Assembly: GCF_949987515.2 (NCBI RefSeq)
Contig: NC_082690.1
Location: forward strand, 107,878,400-107,942,399
DNA: 64,000 nt
Source of the DNA: Delphinus delphis
Lineage: Eukaryota; Chordata; Mammalia; Artiodactyla; Delphinidae
Direction: 5' to 3'
Position numbers and translations under genes: made by a program. How positions within the stretch are numbered: position 1 is the first letter of the stretch; every line of letters starts with the position of its first letter. The notes beneath the pieces are model-generated. The model did no database searches, was not told the origin of the DNA, and saw only the letters and a list, made by a program, of their open reading frames with translations. This document shows positions 45,596-56,869 of this stretch, piece by piece.

Positions 45596-45722
45596 GAGTT
45601 ATGAGAGATCTTCATACATTCCAGACACTAGACCCTTGTCAGAGGTAGGATTTGCCACCATTTTTTTTACATCGTTCAAAGCTTTTGATGATGTACAATT
45701 CTCAGGGATGGCCTGTCAATCT
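45596..45722 (-). mobile_element. Old L1 fragment, second part
   Basis: 'gagttatgagagatcttcatacattccagacac' and 'ttgtcagaggtaggatttgc' continue the L1 broken at 44974. Confidence 0.65.
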
Positions 45723-46024
45723 TGCCGAAAGTATTCACGTCCCCTGAGTACACAGATCACATCCCTACCTTTGGTCCTCTATTCCTCTCCTGTGAGATTC
45801 CCTTCCTGCATCTCCTCCCCATCTTGAGCTCCTTGAATCCAGAGCCCTGTAGGTCTGCATCAGAACTGAAGTGGGCTGCCTGGGACCACCTGCCCTGCCT
45901 GAACATTGAGCTGCGACTGTAGTGTGCAAACATCACAGGATAACTTCGTCACGCAGAGGGAGCGTGCTGCATACTCTTCTCCAAAGCAAGTTAGGTGGGC
46001 CCGTCAGCTCTGAACGGGTGAGTG

Positions 46025-46245
46025 TGTAGAACGAGGGTTCCCAGCTCTGGCATGATTGGCATTTTGGTCTGGATAATTCTTTGCTACGAGGGCCATTCTG
46101 GGCATCGTAAAGTGTTGAGCATCATCCTGGCTTCTACCCACTAGAGGCCAGTAGCACCTCCCACTTGTGATACCCAAAAATGTCTCCAGACACCACCAGA
46201 TGTTCCTGGGGAGAGGGAGGTGGACAGAATAGCTGTGGCTGAAAA
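46025..46245 (-). mobile_element. MER20 DNA transposon
   Basis: 'ttggcattttggtctggataattctttg', 'ggcttctacccactagaggccagtagcac' and 'aaaaatgtctccagac' are MER20 blocks in antisense order. Confidence 0.8.
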
Positions 46246-46765
46246 ACCCTGGTGGAGGGGAGGACCTTCATGACGGAGACCTATGAAAGCATGTGGGAAG
46301 ACAATTCCAAGCTCTGAAGCAGTTAGAACCAGGTGTCCCAGGTCCCGGATCACCCAGATCACAAAAGATTCGAGTGATCGTTTTACTCCCTTTTACGCAA
46401 AACAATTTCCTCCAAACCAGCTCCATCACGAGGAGGAATGCAAAAATCAGAATGACCGAGTTGTGTAGGTTATTCCCAGGACATTTTCTTGTTCTTTTCA
46501 CTGTCAGGTGCATCAATGCCCACCCCCGTCTACCAAGGATGGAAGAGAGGAGGTTCTTCCCACCTGTGATCTTGGTGTGCCTGACGGGTCCTGTGTCTGT
46601 GTGAGTGGTGGAGCTACGGAGGAGAGCATTAGTGTAAAGCCTCGTGTTTATAAACCATAAATGCTGTGACACCTAAGGAGCGGATGATTTAAAAACAAGG
46701 GTTTATCCTTATGATAGTTTGAGAAATTTGAATTTCCCAAATGGGAGAGGTTGGGATGAGTGAGA
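46246..46765. other. No recognised feature
   Basis: Unique sequence. The 134-codon minus frame at 46268-46672 has no domain. Confidence 0.3.
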
Positions 46766-46815
46766 GAGTGTGTGTGTGTGTATGTGTGTGTGTGTGTGCG
46801 TGTGTGTGTGTGTTT
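46766..46815. repeat. (TG)n microsatellite
   Basis: An interrupted TG run with single A and C substitutions. A short GATG/GATA tract follows at 46902-46945. Confidence 0.9.
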
Positions 46816-47019
46816 GTGAAGGGGATGTTGGAGTTGCATAGAATTGGAAGATAAGTCTGTGGGCTAAAGTATTTGTAAAGAGTTTGTTGAGCCCCGGGAT
46901 GAATGGATGGATGGATTAGATAGATGATAGATAGACATATATATAATCATTTCTAGCCTTTCATCTCTTATACCTCTCAAAGTTCAGACAACCATATCTC
47001 CACCTAGTCCATTTGTTAA

Positions 47020-47761
47020 AAAGAAATCCATCTCCAAAAGGGAATCCTCTTCCACTGTTGGTGGGAACGGAAATTGGTGCAGCCACTATGAAAAACAGTA
47101 TGGAGGTTCCTTAAAAAACTAAAAATGGAGTTGCCATGTGAGCCAGCAATCCCACTCCTGGGCATACATCTGGAAAACTCAAATTTGCAAAGGTATGTGC
47201 AACTCCATGCTCATAGCACATTTACAATAGCAAAGACATGGAAGCAACCCAAGTGCCCATCGACAGATGAATGGATAAAGAAGATGTGGTACATACATAC
47301 AATGGAATATTACTCAGCCATGAAAAAGAAGGAAGTATGGCCATTTGCAGCAACATGGATGGACCTAGAGATTATCATGCTAAGTGAAGTAAGACAGAGA
47401 AAGACAAATATTATATGCTATCACTTATATGTGGAATTTTAAAATAATACAAATGAAGCAATATACAAAATAGAAACAGACTCACAGACATAGGAAACAA
47501 ACTTATGGGAAAGGGACGGGGGTAGGGATAAATTAGCAGTATGGGATTAACACATACAAGCTACTAAAATAGATAAGCAACAAGCATTTACTGTATAGCA
47601 GAGGGAACTGTATTCAACATCTTGTAATAACCTATAATGGAAAATTATATATATATATATATATCTGAATTGCTTTGCTGTAGACCTGAAACTGACACAA
47701 TATTGTATATCAACTATACTTCAATTAAGAATAAATAAAACAAAGTAAAGAAATCCATCTC
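47020..47761 (+). mobile_element. 5'-truncated L1 with target duplication
   Basis: Sense L1 ORF2 end and 3' UTR from 'gggaatcctcttccactgttggtgggaac' to 'tatcaactatacttcaattaag'. AAAGAAATCCATCTC flanks it at 47020-47034 and 47747-47761 without mismatch. A (TA)n run at about 47645-47663 lies in the 3' UTR. Confidence 0.95.
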
Positions 47762-48584
47762 AAAATGGTCCTTGCCGGAGGAGAAATGATGTATCTTTCT
47801 GCTGCCTCTGCAAAATTCCTACAGTCTTGGTTCTCTTCTATAATAAAACCATTTAATCCCACAAACATGTGCGGAATACTGACTCGTGTGTTGCTTTAGC
47901 AAGCTCCTGGGTCTAAGTGGAGAAAGAGACTCCTTCCTCCCAGCCGCCCCCGCCCCCCACATTGAGCTGGACCATCCCTGATGCCTCAGAACGGGATTTG
48001 TTCTTCTCACAGGAAACACAGAGGATCCACGGAATGTGGCTACTGTTTGTTTTTCTTAAGAAAATTACCCAAACTCCATGCGGTGGTGTCCCCGTAAAGA
48101 GACCGCATTCAGCTGAAGGGGAGCAGGACAGGCAGGGTTTACACACTTCCTGTTACAGGTCCTTCCTTTAGTGGGAAAAGACCCTGGCTGGCTTTCAATG
48201 TTTTTAATAGGCAATGGGGAGAAACATACCCCACATGATTTAAAGGGGTTGTGATTGGATGATCTCAAAGACACTACTGCAGGCTCTGAGTAAGACACTG
48301 GTTCTGCACTCAGGGAGTTCCCAGCTTACAGGAGAAACACACTTGTTTTCTAAAGTCACTGTAATCCAGTGTGATAAGGGCTGTAAACAGGAGGCAATGT
48401 TATGAATTGGCCTTGGAAAACTTGCACAGATTCCAGACAGGGGAGCAGAGAAGCAAAAGCCTGGCGTCCAGGGTGGGTGGGGCAGTCCTTGAAAGATGAA
48501 AGGACACTCCATATGGCCTTGGGTCTTCCGTTCCTTGTGTCCCCACTGCTGTCACAAGTGTGGGGCTTCACGTAGACATGAATG
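47762..48584. other. No recognised feature
   Basis: Unique sequence. Overlapping frames at 47913-48171 on both strands are not supported as genes. Confidence 0.3.
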
Positions 48585-48760
48585 ACAGCCACCATGTGGA
48601 GAGGACTTTCTCGTGCGAGACACGGTTCTAAGTTAACTCATTTAAGCCTCCCAGCAATGGTGTGGGCCTGGGGAGCACCAGCCTCAATGTCCTGAGGAGG
48701 AGACAGGCACAGGGGAATAAAGTAAGAGCTCCAGCTGGTGAGAGGTGGAAAGGAAACTCA
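48585..48760 (-). mobile_element. MIR SINE fragment
   Basis: 'cgagacacggttctaagttaactcatttaagcctcccagcaatgg' and 'ggagacaggcacagg' are antisense MIR. Confidence 0.6.
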
Positions 48761-48869
48761 GTCTCAGGGAGCTTGACTCCCTACGCAGCTCTCAGTCTGA
48801 GCTGTCAGGGGAAGCAGCTTCCCCTATTACTAAGGGAGGGGGCCTATTGTCCCACTGTCAAATCTGGGA

Positions 48870-49280
48870 GGGACTTGTGACTCTTTGACCAGTGACATTG
48901 ATGGAGATGACATCATGTTAGTAGTCATCCATCCAGAGGAACTGTGACCCCCTCTCTTGCTCCGATAAGACTACTGGGTAAAAGAGCCTGAGCTAGCCTC
49001 TTGGAGGAGGAGAGGCCACTGGGAAGAGAACCCCAGGTGCCCAACCAATAGCCAACCACCTGCTAGACATGTGAAGGAGGCCATCCTCAATCATCCAGCA
49101 CCAGAGGGTCTGCTAGGTGGCCCCAGATACATGAGAGAGCCCATCAGAGACCAAACCAGCTCGGACCAGAATAATCACGCAGCTGACCCATAGACTGATG
49201 ACTAAAAATAAGATGGTGGTTGTCACAAGCCACTAAGTCTTAGCATGGTTGTTACGCAGCAAAGGCTGACTGATACACTC
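48870..49280 (+). mobile_element. Old LTR-like repeat (probable MaLR)
   Basis: 'ggacttgtgactctttgacc', 'gaagaaccc'-like middle blocks, 'acaagccactaagtcttagcatggttgttacgcagcaaagg' and 'ctgactgatacac' follow the old LTR-like layout shared with 2040, 10430 and 60800. Confidence 0.5.
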
Positions 49281-49427
49281 TGCTACTCTGCCTTTGTATT
49301 TTTAATAAATGGCCCTTCCCGCGACCCTCGCGGCCTGCTGTCAATGGGGTCAAAGTCATCTGCTCACCAATACACAGGGATAGAGAACACAGAGAAGCTC
49401 AATATTTTATCAAAAGTCACAAACCAG

Positions 49428-49665
49428 GGGTTGGCAAACTACAGCCCATGAGCTGAAACTGGCCCACTGACTGCTTTTGTAAATAAAGTTTTATTGGGAC
49501 ACAGACACGTCCATTTATCTTTTACATATTGCCTTTGGCTGCTTGGGGAGGGGGGGCTACCATGGCAGAGCTGAGTAGTTGAGACCAGGTGGCCACAAAG
49601 CCTGAATGAATTATTTACTATGTGACCCTTTATAGAAAACGTTTGACACCCCCTAGTCCATACTT
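49428..49665 (+). mobile_element. hAT-Charlie-type DNA transposon (MER58-like)
   Basis: Near full length: 'aggggttggcaaactacagccc', 'tttgtaaataaagttttattggg', 'ggccacaaagcctgaatgaattatttac' and 'aaaacgtttgacacccc'. The family name is tentative. Confidence 0.7.
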
Positions 49666-49679
49666 AATGCCCTTAACAC

Positions 49680-49835
49680 TACGACAATAGTTCTCAAAAT
49701 GTGGCCCCCAGGCCAGCAGAGTTAACTTCACTAGTTAGAAATGCAGTCCTATGTCCTTACCCCAGATTGACACCATCAGACATGCTCTTGTTTAAGAAGC
49801 CCTCCCAGTGATTCTGATCTCCATGGTTTCAAGAT
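49680..49835 (+). mobile_element. MER5A-like DNA transposon
   Basis: 'atagttctcaaaatgtggcccccaggccagcag', 'gacatgctcttgtttaagaagccctcccagtgattctgat' are MER5A blocks. It lies directly after the MER58-like copy. Confidence 0.75.
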
Positions 49836-50181
49836 CAGACAACACAACCATCTTTGACGACAGAAATCTGGTATAATGCTTGCTTCCCCAGTTTAAAAAG
49901 CATTTTCTTTCCCACTCCCAGCTTTTGGAAGAGGAATAATTGCCCTGAATCCTTATTTGACTAGTTGAATCTGCCCCCAGCACCAGCTCACAGTCACCCA
50001 CCAAAACACTTGCCGTCCCCCCCAGTGCCATGACTGAGCCGAAGGTGTAGAAGGAGTTGTTTGGGGGCAGTGGAGGATAAAGTCAAACCTTCCTTCCTGC
50101 CCCCCTCCAAAATAAATCTGGCGTTTACGAAAGGCATGCAGGAGGTCTGGAGTGCTTTCACGGCATGAAATCAATTGGAAC
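49836..50181. other. No recognised feature
   Basis: Unique sequence up to the target duplication of the next L1. Confidence 0.3.
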
Positions 50182-50671
50182 AAAACCAAGCCTTACTGAT
50201 CCGTGTGGGGTGACACCTCACTGTAGTTTTGATTTGCATTTCTCTAATGATTAGTGATGTTGAGCATCCTTTCATGTGTTCGTTGGCCATCTGTGTATCT
50301 TCTTTGGAGAAACGTCTATTTAGGTCTTCTGCCCAGTTTTGGATGGGGTTGTTTGTTTTTTTGATATTGAGTTGCATGAGGTGCTTGTATATTTTGGAGA
50401 TTAATCCTTTGTCAGTTGCTTCGTTTGCAAATATTTTCTCCCATTCTGAGGGTGTCTTTTCATCTTGTTTATGGTTTCCTTTGCTGTGCAAAAGCTTTGA
50501 AGTTTCATCCAGGGGGGTGGGATAGGGAGGGTGGGAGGGAGACGCAAGAGGGAAGGGATATGGGGAGATATGTATACGTACAGCTGATTCACTTTGTTAT
50601 ACAGCAGAAACTAACACAACATTGTAAAGCAATTATACTCCAATAAAGATGAAAAAAAAAACCAAGCCTTA
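50182..50671 (+). mobile_element. 5'-inverted (twin-primed) L1 with target duplication
   Basis: Left part 50196-50510 is antisense ORF2 ('gatttgcatttctctaatgattagtgatgttgagc', 'ctgtgcaaaagctttgaagtttcatcc'). Right part 50511-50657 is the sense 3' UTR ending 'aattatactccaataaagatg' and an A-run. AAAACCAAGCCTTA flanks the whole at 50182-50195 and 50658-50671 without mismatch. Confidence 0.95.
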
Positions 50672-51319
50672 TATCTAAGTTACAAAGTCCGGGCGGAATC
50701 ACCAGCTCGTCTTGGTTTGTCCAGATTTTCCCAGCTTTAACGTTGAAAGAACCATGTCCCTGGAAACACCCCAGTCCTGGGAAGACTGGGACAACTGGTC
50801 CCTCCAGTTGGGATTTAAAAGATAATGGGATTTAAAAGACAATGTTTCCTGCAGCCTAGAAAAGCCCAGCATGTGCAGGCTGATGACATTTACTGATGCT
50901 AAGTGCCTGTGCTGGGGGAGGAGTTGACAGGTGGGGCCCTGGGGCTTGGGAGCTGAGGGAGTGCTCAGAGGCAGCCAAAGGCAGTTACCCCCACTGTGCA
51001 GAAACTCTAGTTTCCACTGGACTGGGGACCTGGGAGCCGTGGGGACCCACAGGGGCATCCGGGCCAGCCACTGTGCTCCTGGACCCAGCATCCCTGGCAT
51101 TGAGGCTGTCACCTGTCACATCTCCCATTCGACCACGAAGCCGGGTCTTCACACGAGGTGCAGGTCTTCTTCAGGCTGAGACGAGAATTAGCAGTGCATC
51201 CCCTACAGCTTCTAGGAAAGCACACTGCAACCCCTAATGGTCAGAAATTGAGGGGTCCCAGCTCTACACTATTCCCTTCCCCCAGGGAGCTGTGCCCTGA
51301 GATACAAACAGGGAAGGGG
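50672..51319. other. No recognised feature
   Basis: Unique GC-moderate sequence. Frames at 50699-51112 (minus) and 50896-51237 (plus) overlap and show no domains. Confidence 0.3.
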
Positions 51320-51770
51320 TGAGTATTCTTCTTTTTTGTACTAGTTTATGATGATGCGTTATACAAATCCATGTAACGTATATGCACGTTTTAGCAACGA
51401 CTACTTATTTTAATAAATAAGTTAATAGCTCACCACCTAGCGCGAGGCATCTATATCATCCAAACCTCTGCGTAGCCCTCCACTCCGGCCTCCCTCCTAG
51501 AGGCAACCATCACCCTGAAGTTTGTGTTAATAATTCTCTTGCTTCCTGTCTCAGTCTTGCCACACCTGGATCTGTCCCTGAAGAAGGTATTCTTTGGTTT
51601 TGCCTGCTTTTGAACTTATGCAGGGAATGATCACCCTGGATGTTTCAGGGCCTTGCTTGTTTTGTTCAGTCTTTGGAGATCTCCCCACATTGGTGATATG
51701 ACTGTGGTTCATTTTTCACCACTGTAGAGTATTCCCTATTCCACTGTGTGGATACATGCTCATCTGAGCC
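51320..51770 (-). mobile_element. Old L1-like fragment
   Basis: 'ctcctagaggcaaccatcaccctg', 'gttttgcctgcttttgaactt' and 'gtagagtattccctattccactgtgtgg' give a highly diverged antisense L1 3' region. Confidence 0.5.
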
Positions 51771-52469
51771 AAGGGGTGTGTTTGAATGCCAGCAGGTGGC
51801 TGACAACCTGTGGCACGAGGAAGAGCATGCCCCCTTTCTCTGGAGGACGTGAGGAGGTGCAGGTCGGAGACAGAGCTGAATCTGGGGGAGATCCAGGTGA
51901 GGCTTAGCCCCGCCATGTACCCCTCATAGCACTTGACCTCTCCCCTAAACAAATGTTCAGGTCAGTTATTTAAATAATGTGGCCGGAAGGGGTCTCGGCT
52001 TGCTCTCCTAGGATGTCACGCTTCTTGGTCTAGTCCAGAGGACATCACACGTTCATATTTACAATCAAGTATTTATTTGCACGAGTAATACACGTCAGCA
52101 AACCTTCCACAGAGTGTGGCAATGGAAGAACGCTTCTGGCTCAGAGTTTCCCATCCCAGATTCCAAGCCCTGCGCCTCAAGAGCGCACACAACGCGACCT
52201 GGGACGGTACACCCCTTCCAGACTCGATTCCGCTTTCTGTTTCTTCCTGCAAAGCAGCTCAGTTTCCTGTGTGCCCGGGGTGTCCCCTGGTGGCCACTCA
52301 CTAGACCACAATGCTCATGGACCCGGCTCTCAAATCCACGTCCAGGAAGGAAACATGGAGCAAAGAAAGGTTTTCAGCCTTTCAACTTACCCCTAACGCA
52401 ATACACAGTAATTTGACAACATGAAAAAGAAATTTTATGTACAATAGTGAAAGGAAGAGGCAGAGGCAG
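51771..52469. other. No recognised feature
   Basis: Unique sequence without a recognised exon. Confidence 0.3.
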
Positions 52470-53215
52470 GTTTTTTTTTCTTTTTCTCCTTTTTTAAAAT
52501 TGATATGTAGTTAATTTACAGTGTTGTGTTAACTTCTGCTGTACAGCAAAGTGATTCAGTTATACTTATAGATACATTCTTTTTCATATGCTTTTCCATT
52601 ATGGTTCATTCCAGGATATTGAACATAGTTCCCTATACAGTAGGATCTCATGATTTATCCATTCTATATATACTAGTTTGCATCTGCTAATCCCAAACTC
52701 CCAATCCATCCCTCCTGCACCCTCCTTCCCCCCTTGGCAACCACAAGTCTGTTCTCTATGTCTGTGAGTCTGTTTCTGGTTTGTAAATAAGTTCATTTGT
52801 GTCATATTTTAGATTCCACATATAAATGCTATCATATAGTATGTGTCTTTCTCTGTCTGACTGACTTCACTTAGTACGATAATCTCTAGTTCCATCCATG
52901 TAGCTGCAAATGGCATTATTTCATTCTTTTTTATTGGCAGAGGAATATTCTATGGTATATATGTACAACATCCTTTTTATCCACTCATCTGCTGATAGAC
53001 ATTTAGGTTGTGTCCATACCTTGGCTATTGTGAATAGTGCTGCTATGAACACTGGGGTGCGTGTATCTTTTTGAATTATGGTTTTCTCCAGATGTACGCC
53101 CAGGAGTCGGACTGCTGGATCATATGGTAGCTCTATTTTTAGTTTTTTGAGGAACCTCCATCCTGTTTTCCATAGTGGCTGCACCAGGTTACATTCCCAC
53201 CAACAGTGTAGGAGG
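52470..53215 (-). mobile_element. 5'-truncated L1, minus strand
   Basis: A T-run leads into the antisense 3' UTR ('acagtgttgtgttaacttctgctgtacagc') and ORF2 end ('ctgctggatcatatggtagctc', 'cattcccaccaacagtgtagg'). No convincing target duplication is seen. Confidence 0.92.
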
Positions 53216-53332
53216 GTTCTCTTTGGGAGAGGTAGTTTTAATACATTGTATTTAACTAAAATATCCAGTTCTGGGTCCTGAGAGGATACAAAGGTGCCAT
53301 CTCTGTCCTGTAGAACCGATGAGTCCATCTAG

Positions 53333-53560
53333 TGCAGGGGACTGCACACATGACCCATGGGCCACATCCGGCCCCCTGTGTGTTTTTGTAAATAAAGTTT
53401 TATTGGAACACAGCCAAGCCCATTTGTCTACATATTGTCTGTGTGCTTTCTCACTACAGCAGCAGAGTTGAATCGTTGTGGCAGAGGCTGTCTGGCCCAC
53501 AAAGCCTAAAGTATTTCCTCCTTGGCATTTTCTGGAAAACGTTTGCCCACTCCTGGGTGA
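53333..53560 (+). mobile_element. hAT-Charlie-type DNA transposon (MER58-like)
   Basis: 'tttttgtaaataaagttttattggaacacagcc', 'agcagagttgaatcgttgtggcagaggctg' and 'aaaacgtttgcccactcctg'. This is the best-preserved of three copies. Confidence 0.7.
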
Positions 53561-53965
53561 GTGGGTTCACGGAGGCACCTATAAAATGGGCTATTGTTAG
53601 CCTGGAAAGAAGCTTCCTCTGTGGATTTGATTTTTCACCAATTCATTCCAAAAATTGTTGCAGACCTACTGTGTGCCAGACATTATTTCTGGCCAGAAAA
53701 GATTCTTGATGTTTTCAAACTTGGAGAGCTCCAGTATTTTTCAGTTTGGACAATAGTCATACCAGTTACCAGCATTTTCCACCCAAAACATCTCACTTTT
53801 TTTGGCTTCTACCACCGAACCCACCATCTAGACCAAAGTTTCACCCTTTCAGCACGGACACCTCCTCTTTGCTGGACTGAAATTTATATAGGCGCCATCT
53901 CCACATTCACCTGTTTCTCCTGATAATGCTGGAAGCCAAATTTTGTCTTCTGTGGAGCATATAAA
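53561..53965. other. No recognised feature
   Basis: Unique sequence up to a SINE. Confidence 0.3.
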
Positions 53966-54197
53966 AAATGATGTGTCGGGCTTCCCTGGTGGCGCAGTTG
54001 TAGACAGGGGACATGGGTTCGTGCCCCGGTCCGGGAGGATCCCACATGCCGCGGAGCGGCTGGGCCCATGAGCCATGACCGCTGAGCCTGCACGTCCGGA
54101 GCCTGTGCTCCACAACGGGAGAGGCCACAACAGTGAGAGGCCCGCATACCGCAAAAAAATTAAATAAATAAAAAAAAATTTTTTAAATGATGTGTCG
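53966..54197 (+). mobile_element. CHR-type SINE with internal deletion
   Basis: The head passes from 'ggcgcagttgtag' directly to 'acaggggac', so about 17 bases between the usual GTGGTTGAG and GCAGGGG blocks are missing. The rest is intact. AAATGATGTGTCG flanks it at 53966-53978 and 54185-54197. Confidence 0.94.
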
Positions 54198-54728
54198 ATT
54201 CCAGCCTGGCCAGGGTCCACAGGAGGGGAGAAGAAAGGGCATTTTGGCAAAACCTGGGTCTGGCTACATGCCTGTTGTTAAATCAAGGCTCTGCTCCCTC
54301 AAGGCTTTAGAGATCTTTTAGGGATTTCCTCACTTGTATTACCCTGGCTTGTGTCACTGGTGAGAAATGCAAATGCTTGTGAATTTCTAATACATATTTG
54401 GAAGAAAACTCCAACATATTTCATTTACTCGTGGCCATAAGCAGCCCAAGGTGGACCCTTCTCCTTAATAGAATCTTAATTTAAATGTGGATGTTCCGGG
54501 CTGTGATTAGACATATGAACAGAAACCCAGGCTACTTTGCTATGTATTCTGCCAGGAGCCCCTGACTCTGGGGCCCACAAGCCTGCCCATGTGTCCAGAC
54601 CCACAGAAATTAGGGAATTCCCGACACCTTTAGAATTGAATTCCAGACACTTTTAGAAGTAAGTTGGTTCAATCCCTACCTAAAAAGTCTTTATTAATAG
54701 CTGGAGGAAGAAGATAAAAGAAGCACCT
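54198..54728. other. No recognised feature
   Basis: Unique sequence between two SINEs. Confidence 0.3.
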
Positions 54729-54941
54729 AGGGCTGCCCTGGTGGCGCAGTGGTTGAGGGTCCGCCTGCCGATGCAGGGGACACGGGTTCGTGCCCCGGTC
54801 CGGGAAGATCCCACATGCCGCGGAGCGGCTGGGCCCGTGAGTCATGGCCGCTGAGCCTGCGCGTCCGGAGCCTGTGCTCCGCAACGGGAGAGGCCACAAT
54901 GGTGAGAGGCCCGCGTACCGCAAAAAAAAAAAAAAAGCATC
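54729..54941 (+). mobile_element. CHR-type SINE
   Basis: Complete copy from GGGCTGCCCTGGTGGCGCAG to GCGTACCGC plus A15. A short imperfect duplication AAGCAYC occurs at both ends. Confidence 0.94.
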
Positions 54942-55149
54942 AAGAGAAAACATGAAACCATTCATTTTTACACGTAAGAAATTTGAAATTCCCGAAGCAC
55001 ACTTTCCTACCTGGAAAGCAACTGCCCCGCTCTCACCTGTAAGTTCCCCGAGGAAGAGATGTGGCACCTGCAGGCCTGATTCTCAAGGGGGTTTGCGTTT
55101 ATTCAGCAACCGTGGGTCTTGCTCAGCGACATCCCTCTTCCTATTAAAA

Positions 55150-55275
55150 GAAGATTTCAGGGATTTCCCTGGTGGTCCAGTGGTTAGGGCTCTGTACTTC
55201 CACTGCAGGGGGCACGGGGTCCATCCCTGGTTGTAGAACTAAGATCCTGCATGTGGCGCGGCGTGGCCAAAAAAA
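55150..55275 (+). mobile_element. Short tRNA-Glu SINE
   Basis: Subtype with 'ggtggtccagtggttagggctc' and an end 'gtggcgcggcgtggcc' plus A7, about 110 bases. GATTTC occurs on both sides. Confidence 0.88.
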
Positions 55276-55296
55276 GATTTCGAAAGCCTCTAATTA

Positions 55297-55666
55297 AACA
55301 GTGAAAGTGGGACTTCCCTGGTGGCGCAGCGCTTAAGAATCCGCCTGCCAATGCAGGGGACACGGGTTTAGATCCCTGGTCCGGGAAGATCCCACATGCC
55401 AGAAAGCAACTAAGCCCGTGAGCCACAACTACTGAGCCTGCAATCTAGAGCCCGCGAGCCACAACTACTGAACCCCGCGCGCCTAGAGCCCGTGTTCCGC
55501 AACAAGAGAAGCCACTGCAATGAGAAGCCCGCGCACCGCAACGAAGAGTAGCCCCCGCTCACCGCAACTAAAGAAAGCCCGCGTGCAGCAAAGAAGACCC
55601 AACGCAGCCAAAAATAAATTAAAAATAAACCAAATATATAAATCAAAAAAAAAATAACAGCGAAAG
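55297..55666 (+). mobile_element. Long CHR-type SINE with target duplication
   Basis: Same long subtype as the copies at 33887 and 43586, with 'acaactactga' repeats, 'gcgcaccgcaacgaagagtagccccc' and an A-rich tail. AACAGYGAAAG flanks it at 55297-55307 and 55656-55666. Confidence 0.95.
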
Positions 55667-56345
55667 CATCTAGGCCAAACCAGAGCTACTGAAACAAAGA
55701 GCTGAATGCACATGACGGACAAGACAACCCACTAACAACTTCCCCAACCCCGTCCACCGGGGAAAGGCAGTTCTGTACAACTGAGCTACCCGGACCACTG
55801 AAACCTCAGGAACGCGACGTTTTTAAACACGCGAGACTCTCAAGGAAATGACAAACCTCTCTGCCTGCTTTACCAAGAGTGCTGGGTGTGGGATGACCTT
55901 GTCTTGGTGGCCTGCGGCCATCATGATGTAGAACAAGTGCGCTGTGCTGTGACACAGCTGTGACCTCAGGGCTCTGCCCCTGATATCAGAGTCAGCCTGC
56001 CAGGGCCCGGCATGTCCTCTAGTCTTTATTACCTCCTTTCTACTTTTGCTATATCCACTCTGACACTTGTTTTGGCGCATGGGGTCCTCCAGGAATCAGT
56101 CCTGCTGCTGAGACCCAGGCCCCAGCCAGAACACTGAGGCCTTCCCCTTGGATGGGAAGCCTCGGGCACCGGAGGAGACTTGACCATTGGGCAGAGCTGC
56201 CCTCAGCCCTGGGCAGGGAAGGTCCAGGCTGGAGGAGAGCCCACATGTCCTGGCCTGGACAAGGCAGGGACAGAAGCGATGGAGTTCTCCTCTGTGGGCA
56301 GAACATGTAGCACCTTCATTGAAACGATGGGGAAAAAAAAAAAAA
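55667..56345. other. No recognised gene; weak tRNA-like patch near 55742-55795
   Basis: On the minus strand a block resembles a tRNA acceptor stem plus D-arm (GGTCCGGGTAGCTCAGTTG), but no T-arm or anticodon arm can be drawn. The rest is unique sequence. Confidence 0.3.
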
Positions 56346-56445
56346 GGGACTTCCCTTGTGGTCCAGTGGTTAAGATTCTGCGCTCCCAATGCAGGGGGCG
56401 TGGGTTCGATCCCTGGTCGGAGAACTGAGATCCCACATGCCAGGC
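56346..56445 (+). mobile_element. Short tRNA-Glu SINE, truncated
   Basis: 'gggacttcccttgtggtccagtggttaag' through 'gatccctggtcgg' and 'gatcccacatgccagg'. The A-rich tail is absent at the 3' end, whereas an A-run precedes the head. Confidence 0.8.
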
Positions 56446-56869
56446 TAACAAGAGGTGACGGGGACTCCTGGATCCCACCCACTCGGAGCACCATGGCATT
56501 GCCTCTGCCAGTCATGATGCCAACCTGGGGACCCCGATGGGGTAGTTAAACTGTAACAGACTTGCTTCCCTGGGTCCAGAACCAAGATTCTAACGCCATC
56601 TCCATGAACGCCTCCGAACGGCCGCCTGGACGCACAGGTCCATCTGGTAGGGTCGGGTGAGGGGGGAGCGAGTGGCTGCAGGGGATGGACTTGACGTGTA
56701 TGTGCGTGGTGAATGCTTTCACAATTTAGCCCCTGGGCTTTGTGACTTTGTACAGATAATGAAGTTCGTGCCCTTACGGGCACACCGGGAGGACTTTGAC
56801 ATTCGCTGCCCTTGTGTAACGGGATGGAGCTGCAGGTGTTTCTGGTTCCTGGGACAGCTGCCCTGCCCC
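56446..56869. other. No recognised feature
   Basis: GC-rich unique DNA. The 227-codon minus frame at 56445-57128 partly overlies old L1 and has no domain. Confidence 0.3.
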
